A stretch of 15,000 nt of DNA from Neocallimastix lanati (nom. inval.) (Eukaryota > Neocallimastigomycota > Neocallimastigomycetes > Neocallimastigales > Neocallimastigaceae): the NCBI GenBank assembly GCA_016946835.1, contig JACVTC010000048.1, positions 117,501 to 132,500 of the forward strand. The letters are read 5' to 3'. The position numbers were made by a program, and so were the translations under genes. Shown in pieces: positions 8,500 to 15,000 of this stretch. The first letter of the stretch is position 1. Every line of letters begins with the position of its first letter. The notes below the pieces were generated by a model that did no database searches, was not told where the DNA came from, and worked only from the letters and a program-made list of their open reading frames with translations.

Positions 8500-10461
8500 T
8501 TACTCAACACCACTGTTAACTTCAACATTCTTATTTTTAAGATTCTTTTTTAAGTATTCAGCAATGGCAGTAAGTCTTTCCTTCTTTGGAATTAAGTTTT
8601 CACCCATAATGTACTTTAAACCTAATTCCTTCCATTTGTGTTCACCTAAGGTATGGTAAGCTAATAAATCAATACGTTGTAAAGTCTTTGAATTATTACA
8701 AATTTCAACTAATTCCTTTAAATCTTCATCATTATCAGTAAGGCCACTAATAACAACGTATCTACACCACCATGGAATGTTACGTCTTTCAACTTCATGA
8801 AGGAATTCCATCATACGACTTAATTCACAAGTTCTAGTAATTTCCTTGTATTTTTTGGCATTTGGATGCTTAATACCTTTATATCAATATATTTATATAT
8901 ATTATTTTGTATTATTATTATTTAATAATAAGTAAATAACATGGGAAAAAAAAAATTAATATATAATATATTTTAATACAATTTTAATTTTTTTTTTAAT
9001 CCTAATAATTATATCTATAATATATAACTTACAAAGTAAAACTAAATCAGTTTGTGGTAAAACGGTATCCCAAGAATATTGACTACCTTGACCTGAAGTT
9101 TCAAGGCAAGTGTGAAGTCCAACGTCCTATTATATGTGTAAAAAGAAATTTTTTTAAAAAAAGGAAAGGAAAAAAGAAAAAAAGAAAAATTTTATTATTA
9201 ATACAATAATACTATATTTTAAATAATGTTAATTAAAATTTAGATGCTTTTACATACATGTTTCATAGCATAGAAGAAGGAAGAAACGAATTCTGGTTGA
9301 GATAATGGGTCACCACCAGAGCAAGTGACACCACCACCACCAACAGAGTTTTCATAGTATGGCTTTAAGTTTTTAGCTCTCTTAATTAATTCAGCAACTC
9401 TCTATTATATTTATGAATAAAACAATTTTTTTTTTTTTTTTATAATTTATAATATTATTATAATATATATTATTTAGTATTTAGTATTTACTTTTTATAT
9501 ACAGTTATACTTTTTATATGTTAGTTCTTTCTATATTTGGAATAATAAAGCTCACCTTTTTTGTACCGTTTGCATTTTGCCAGGTATCTGGGTTTTCACA
9601 ATAAATACATCTAGCTGGACAACTATTTTTTTTTTTTTGTTATTTTATATTAATGATAATTAAAAACAACAATAATAATAAAATTACTTAATATGGAACA
9701 TCCATCTAAAACAAATTTATTAATATGATCTTATTTTTCTTATTTTAAATTATTATATTTTTCTATTTATTTATTTCTTATAGCTTTATTTTTTTAATTA
9801 TTTTAAATATTTCTAATAAAACTCTCAATTATTTGAAATATTATTATTATTTTTATTTTTATTTATTATTATTATTATTATTATCTTTAGATTTTACAAA
9901 TCATTTCTCGATTCCAAATATAAACTATAAATAATAAAATTATTTCATATACATCGAGAAAAAAAAAAGGTTCGCTCACATCTAAACTATTATCCTATCT
10001 TTATTATTCTATTTATTTTATTTTATTTTTTTTTTCTTTTTATCATTTTTTATAATATTATATTTTATCAATATAAAAAAAAAAAAAAAAAAAAAAATAT
10101 TTTATTCTTACCCAGTAACAAATAATAAGAAACGGTTTCCTGGACCTTCTAAAGAACCCATACTTTCAACAGAGTGAACAAAACCTTCACAATTAGCGTA
10201 ATCAGTCTTTGAAGGATCAAAAGGAGCCTTCTTCTTAGTTAATCTCTTTCCTCTCTTCTTTTTATTAGTATTACAACTACCATTTTGACATTTTGATTCT
10301 TCTAATAAAGAAGTTTGGTTAGAAAATAAGCAACGTTGATTTAAAGAAACATTGTTAAGTTTTAAGCTAGTATTTAATGGAAGCTTAGAAGCAGCTAAAA
10401 CAGAAACTGGCTTTAATAATGATACTTTGTTTAATCCTACTGTAGTTAATAAAGAAGACAT
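8500..10461 (-). CDS. Pyruvate formate-lyase activating enzyme, five exons, probably hydrogenosomal
   Basis: This radical SAM enzyme uses a 4Fe-4S cluster and S-adenosylmethionine to place the glycyl radical on pyruvate formate-lyase, which then splits pyruvate to acetyl-CoA and formate. Exons on the minus strand are 10461-10112, 9622-9556, 9401-9258, 9126-9033 and 8876-8500: 1032 bases, 343 residues, all phases closing. Motifs: [12 protein letters not shown] (residues 106-117), the cluster motif CPARCIYC (118-125, CX3CX2C) followed by ENPDTW, the SAM-binding SGGDPL (167-172), [10 protein letters not shown] (190-199), [15 protein letters not shown], and YHTLGEHKW near the C terminus. The bacterial enzyme is about 246 residues. 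The extra length is an N-terminal extension of roughly 90 residues: the first 50 are rich in Ser, Leu, Lys and Asn with no acidic residue and contain [10 protein letters not shown], which looks like an organellar cleavage region, followed by a basic [12 protein letters not shown] stretch. PFL and its activase are known in anaerobic fungi, in hydrogenosomes and cytosol. The start is the ATG at 10461-10459 in an A-rich context. Identity is certain; targeting is inferred. Confidence 0.97.
8877..9032 (-). other. PFL activase intron 4 (156 bases)
   Basis: Donor GTAAGT after CTT T, acceptor ATAAAG at 8882-8877. Joining makes the codon TGT in the segment [14 protein letters not shown], which is collinear with the family. 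Confidence 0.92.
9127..9257 (-). other. PFL activase intron 3 (131 bases)
   Basis: Donor GTATGT after CAT and acceptor ATAG at 9130-9127, phase 0. The join reads [17 protein letters not shown] purine-rich patch (AAGGAAAGGAAAAAAG on the plus strand, so pyrimidine-rich in the transcript) precedes the acceptor. Confidence 0.92.
9402..9555 (-). other. PFL activase intron 2 (154 bases)
   Basis: Donor GTGAGC after AAG, acceptor AATAG at 9406-9402, phase 0. The join reads [13 protein letters not shown]. This is the only GTGAGC donor of the six introns; the others use GTAAG, GTAAGT, GTATGT or GTAATT. Confidence 0.92.
9623..10111 (-). other. PFL activase intron 1 (489 bases)
   Basis: Donor GTAAGAAT after ACT GG and acceptor AATAG at 9627-9623. 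Joining restores GGT and then TGT, so the intron lies directly before the first cluster cysteine of CPARCIYC. It is the longest intron of the gene and includes an A run near 10077-10097 on the plus strand. Confidence 0.92.
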
Positions 10462-11639
10462 TTTTTATTTATTATATGTAATAATAAATTTTTTTATCAC
10501 AAAAAAAATATTAAAATAAAAAAAAAATCAAAATTTGTTCCTTTTTTGATTATTTTATATTATAATTTTTTTTTTTGTCTTGAATCTTATCACATATTAA
10601 TTATAATAATTATTAATAACTAAACTTTATATCAATATTAATATTATTATTTATTATTAGTAGTAATAATTATTATTATTTATATTCTAACTATATATTT
10701 ATTATTAAAATTATTATTATGGTTATTATTAAATAAAGCTTTATATTTTTATACTTATTAATATGAAATAACCATAAATTTATTACTCAAAAATGAATAT
10801 ATATTATATTATATTTTATATCATATATTATATTATTAATATCTTTTATTACTACGGTTAATTAAAAATGATCATAATTCCAATTTATTCATTATATATA
10901 GAAAGAATATATTTTATTATATTAAAGTATACAATTATCTCTATATTAATTTAAATTACTATTTTATAATAAAAACCCCATATAATATATAAAATTTTCA
11001 ATTTATCCAAATTCTCTTTTCGCTAATTATTTCTTTTCTTATTGAATATATTAAACAATATATGGATTTATTATTTTAATAATTTATTTTTCTTATATTA
11101 AAAAATGGGATATAAAAATTATGCTATAACTAATATATTACTATATACATATAATATATATAATCATAAATATAAATACAAATGTAAATATAAATACAAA
11201 TATAAATATATAAATATTTATAAATATATTAAATAATTTCAAAATGTTTATACTTTTTTTTTTTAATCTTATTTTATTTATATTCTATATACTTAATTCA
11301 ATTTAATAATTCACAATAGTATATATTACTGTTAATTGTTATATATCTGTCCATATATTAATTTCTATTATTTCATTTCTCTTCTAAAAATGATTCATCC
11401 ATATGACTAAAAATGTAGATACAATTACGTTTTTATTACATTTTTATTTAAAGTAAGTGAAAATAACATTTAATTAAATAATATATGTAACTTGAATTTA
11501 ATATATGGAATTATATGTACTAAATATATAATTTAAATATATTATTTCTATATTTTAAGATTTTAAAAAAAAAATCTTTTTATTCTTTTTTATTCTTAAA
11601 ATATGTTTAAAAAATTTAATTTTTAAAATTGTCACAAAA

Positions 11640-11699
11640 ATAATAAAAGTAATAATAATAATAATAATAATTAATAATAAAATAATAATAATATTAATA

Positions 11700-11731
<32 letters not shown>
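11640..11731. repeat. AAT triplets running into A30
   Basis: AAT/TAA triplets at about 11640-11701 pass directly into an A run at 11702-11731, the same triplet-beside-homopolymer arrangement as at 559-616. Confidence 0.85.
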
Positions 11732-11733
<2 letters not shown>

Positions 11734-12394
11734 TTATTTTTATTATTTATTAATATTACATTAATTATTACGTATAAAAGTTTTAAATAACTATTAAATA
11801 ATAGAACAACTTAATTACCAATAAATAAATAAAAAAAAAGGAATTTGTATTATATAATATAGGAGGAAAAAGAAAAGAGAAGAGAAGAAAAAGACACTTT
11901 TATATTTTAATAAAAATTAAAATTTTTAAATAATATATATAAAGTATTAAACCAAAATTAAGAATAAATATATTAATAAACCCCGCCTTATTCAAAACAA
12001 TGTTTTGTCTATATTAAATTGATATATTCATTTTAGTTGTTAGTTTTTGAATTCATTCATTTGATTTTAATTATCATTTCAACTATTCAGTTATAAGATA
12101 CGATTTTGTCTTTGTTAATTTTTCTTTTTTTTTATTTTTTTATTTTTTTATTTTTTGTTTTGTTTTTTTTATTATTATTGTTATTGTTATTATTAATTTC
12201 TAATGAGAAAACGTGCCTATTTAATATTAGATAAATAATAATAATCTATAATTAAATATTGGAAAATAAAAATATGTTTCCATTAAATTTTATTATATAA
12301 AAATATTATTTTTATTTGTATTCATGTTATCTGTATGAATTATTAGTAATTTATTCGTTATAATTACTATGTTTAATTTTTATTAATAGTAGTA

Positions 12395-12475
12395 TCATTT
12401 GAAGATATCCATTGTATTTCGTTGATATATCGTATCTAATTTAGCTAATGAGAAATACGGGAGAGATTCCAATAA
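12395..12475 (-). pseudogene. Weak trace of coding sequence, minus strand
   Basis: Twenty-six open codons before a TGA read LLESLPYFSLAKLDTIYQRN plus six more, with a residue mix better than the surrounding A+T frames. A second frame over the same bases is also fairly open (ISTKYNGYLQMILL), so the reading is not secure. Parent unknown. Confidence 0.2.
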
Positions 12476-13218
12476 ATTTATTTATTTATTTATTTAAAGT
12501 TTTATATATAATATTAAAATTTAAATTATAATATTATAATAATAATTAGATTCCATAAAACATAATAGATATAATGTTTGTAAAATATTGAAACTAATAA
12601 CTAACAATAAGGATGAAAGATAAATATCCAATAAAAGAATTATTAAAAATAATAATAATTATAATCATTTATGCTAATATAAAAACTTAACTTCTATTGA
12701 AATAATAATTTTTTAAAATATATATTTTTATTTTACTTTACAATTTTCTTAATAATGAATGAATAAAATTAACTTTTTTTTTTTTAATGGTGGGGTAAAT
12801 TTAAATATATTTATCCATAGAAAAATAAAAAATATAAAAATATATAAAAAAAATAATAAAAATAAAAAAAAATTTAATAAAGATTTTTAATAATAATTAT
12901 AATTATAATAATTAGTAAATAATTAATAATTATTATTATTTTTAAAATATTATTGAAATATTTTTTAAATACTAATTATAAAAGAAAAAAATAATAATAC
13001 ACACAATTATTGAAGTTAGAAAATAAATCTATTGCAATTAATTATTATGATTATTATTGCTTTAATTATTAGCATAAATATTCTTGAGCTAATGATTGAA
13101 TAATATAATAATATGCTATCTATTATAAATTTTACATAAGTTCAAATAATTATAAATATAAAAAGAAACAATTAAAAATTGTTTTTATTATTGTTATTAT
13201 ATTAGTATTAATTATAAT

Positions 13219-13295
13219 ATGAATTTATTTATTATTTATTATTTAATTATTTATTATTTATTACTTATTATTTATTATTTATTATTTATTATTTA

Positions 13296-13330
<35 letters not shown>

Positions 13331-13482
13331 CTATTATTTATTATTTATTATTATTTATTATTTATTATTTATTATTTATTATTTATTATTTATTATTTAT
13401 TATTTATTATTTATTATTTATTATTTATTTATTATTTATTATTTATTATTATTATTTATTATTTATTATCTTTTTATTATAA
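13219..13482. repeat. TTATTAT seven-base microsatellite
   Basis: Some 260 bases of almost regular TTATTAT units with a TTA triplet patch at about 13300-13330. The open frame across it (87 codons, only Leu, Ile, Tyr and Phe after the first residues) is a by-product of a repeat with no stop in that frame and is not a gene. Confidence 0.92.
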
Positions 13483-13484
13483 TA

Positions 13485-14178
13485 AATTAGTTATATATTT
13501 AAAAATAATATTTAATTAGCAATAGTAATAAAATTTCTCCACATTTTTCTATATAATTCAATTGTTGTACGAATTTATTAATTAAAATACAAATTTTAAT
13601 TTAAATTAAACTGTGTAATCAACCCATATTTATATGGATTAGATTATTAATAGAGCTATTAATTATTAAATTTATTGATTCCATTTTTTATTTTTTTTTT
13701 TTATAATCAAAATTTTAATATAGAATTTTGTATATACTTTAATTTTTATATGGAACGAGGAAGTTCACAAAAAGAAAAAAAAAAAGTTTTTTTTTTTTTA
13801 ATTAATTTAAGGATCAATTTTATTAATTTAATATTGACGATTTTTTTTTTTTTTTTTTTTTTAAATTTTTCTTGTAGGTCATTAATTAATAAAAAAAAAG
13901 TTAAAAAAAAAAAAAAAAAAAAAAAAATTAAATTAATAATAATGTTTTTTAATATTGAAATATTAAATTTATCAATTGAAGTATTAAAAGATGATAAATT
14001 ATTAATTATATAATCAATAATAATAATTAGTTGAAAGATGTATTATTTTATCATACTTTTTTTTTTTTAAATTCTTTAAAACTCAGAATTTAAAATTTAA
14101 AAGATAAGATCTGTTTTTTAAATTATTAAGAATTAAAAAGAAAAAAAAAGAATTAATAAAAAAATTTACTAAATTTAT

Positions 14179-14221
<43 letters not shown>

Positions 14222-14320
14222 CTTAATAATATTAAATTTATAGTGTAATATTTCTATTATTAATAATTATTATTATTTTTAATATTATATCTTATATTAA
14301 AGTTATTTTATTTTTAATAT
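13485..14320. other. A+T intergenic DNA, no supported gene
   Basis: A 112-codon open frame at 13675-14013 is formed largely by Phe and Lys homopolymers from T and A runs. Short stretches (MERGSSQKEKKK at about 13750; NIEILNLSIEVLKDDKLLI at its end) look more natural but are too little to call a gene. A T36 run lies at 14182-14217. Confidence 0.6.
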
Positions 14321-14380
14321 TTAGTTTAATATCATATTTTTTTTTATTATTTTGTTTAATATCATATTTTTTTTTATTAT
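14321..14380. repeat. Two-copy 30-bp tandem duplication
   Basis: 14321-14350 and 14351-14380 are identical except at the third base (A against T). The unit contains GTTTAATATCATA followed by a T run and ATTAT. The near-identity points to a recent local duplication. Confidence 0.92.
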
Positions 14381-14737
14381 TCATTTTAAAATTAAATTAC
14401 TAATATAATTCAAATCAATAAGTTCTATCCATAAAAATCATTATAAATTTGTTTATGAAATGAGTATTTGTGTATATTTTTTAAAAATTTAAGTATTAAT
14501 TTGTTATTCGAAAATTATTACTTGAAAAAAAATTTAATAAAAAAATTTTTTTTAACTAATATATATGAAATAAAATTTTAATGTTTAAGAAATTTGTATT
14601 GCGTAGATGAATATATATATCATTTAAGAAGGTTGCATTTTTTCTTTTCTTTTGATTAATTATAATACAATAGAGAATATAGTATTTATTATATTAATAT
14701 TGTGTTTTAAGAAATACATTTAATCAATTCTATATAA

Positions 14738-15000
14738 AAAATATTTGATTGCGATTTTGAAAAAGCCATATCTAATGCTATAGAAAAAGTTTTTCTTAAT
14801 GTAACTATTAAATATTATATATGATATTTTAAAAGAGAATTTAGAAATTCAAAAAAAAAAAAAAAAAAAGAAAAAAGAATTATGTGAAAATAAAGTTGAA
14901 AAAATAAATGATTTATATATTTATTATCAAAATATTTTTGAACTTTCCTTTTATTAACCCTGAATATATATATATGATATATATGATATTTATAGTAAAA
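14738..15000 (+). pseudogene. Mutator-like (MULE) transposase remnant, broken
   Basis: MULE transposases cut and insert DNA with an RNase H-like DDE catalytic domain. At 14738-14821 the frame reads IFDCDFEKAISNAIEKVF and LNVTIKYYI before a TGA. The DFEKA...NAI..VFPN..IKG block is a hallmark of the MULE domain, and its D is one of the catalytic acids. The Pro usual after VF is Leu here, and the Cys/His segment that normally follows is lost near the stop. After an A run, a different frame at about 14935-14970 reads LNFPFINPEYI, which matches the LPF-P-E stretch usually found further downstream in the same family. No terminal inverted repeat is visible. The frame upstream closes at 14735-14737, so this is a fragment and not an active gene; it may continue beyond the window. 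Confidence 0.55.

Larger units (their letters stand above)
10462..13190. other. Long A+T intergenic tract, no gene seen
   Basis: This includes the 5' flank of the PFL activase gene. The sequence just upstream of its ATG is A/T only, so TATA-like strings carry no weight. No open frame with natural residue composition is found except the weak trace at 12395-12475. A near-perfect inverted repeat, CAAAACA-A-TGTTTTG, lies at about 11995-12009 next to an isolated CCCCGCC. Simple repeats are frequent. Confidence 0.65.

Noticed and set aside
9690-9712. Alternative small exon in PFL activase intron 1: TTTTAG followed by bases reading DGCSI, like the GCS-R cluster motif of other activases
   Set aside because: From the real donor the frame would be wrong (it reads WMFHIK then a stop), and the exon at 9622-9556 already gives a perfect [10 protein letters not shown] join.
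13219-13482. 87-codon open frame of Leu, Ile and Tyr
   Set aside because: It is the translation of a TTATTAT microsatellite.
13675-14013. 112-codon open frame, plus strand
   Set aside because: Built from T and A runs giving Phe and Lys stretches. The two more natural pieces are short and show no splice context I can trust.

Overview
The window looks like nuclear DNA of an anaerobic gut fungus (Neocallimastigomycota, the Neocallimastix/Piromyces/Anaeromyces group). The evidence is the extreme A+T content with A and T runs of 30-40 bases, GT-AG introns made almost only of A and T, and a glycyl-radical activating enzyme (pyruvate formate-lyase activase) with an N-terminal extension like a hydrogenosomal presequence. 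All readings below were made by hand from the sequence; no database search was possible.

Layout. (1) 1-1250, minus strand: the N-terminal part of an NAD kinase, three visible exons, cut by the window edge. (2) 1251-3818: A+T-only intergenic DNA with pentamer, homopolymer and TTATTATT-type repeats. (3) 3819-3905: an isolated G+C-rich island of 87 bases in which almost every base can be placed in one of five stems, followed at once by A30; it fits no RNA family I know. (4) 4030-4380 (plus) and about 4570-7680 (minus): a graveyard of broken coding sequence, richer in G+C than its surroundings, with many protein-like segments in shifting frames broken by stops and homopolymer runs; I do not recognise its parent. 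(5) 8500-10461, minus strand: a complete pyruvate formate-lyase activating enzyme gene in five exons, 343 codons, with every splice phase closing. (6) 10462-14735: a long A+T-only intergenic tract with microsatellites, a 30-bp tandem duplication and one weak coding trace. (7) 14738 to the right edge, plus strand: remains of a Mutator-like (MULE) transposase.

The two intact genes are on the same strand but more than 7 kb apart and are separate transcription units. Their roles are complementary rather than linked: PFL activase switches on non-oxidative pyruvate cleavage to acetyl-CoA and formate, the mixed-acid route of these oxygen-sensitive fungi, while NAD kinase makes NADP for biosynthesis. 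Everything between and beyond them is expanding simple-sequence DNA and decaying mobile or foreign sequence. The most unusual items are the five-stem island at 3819-3905 and the unidentified decayed minus-strand coding block of about 3 kb.
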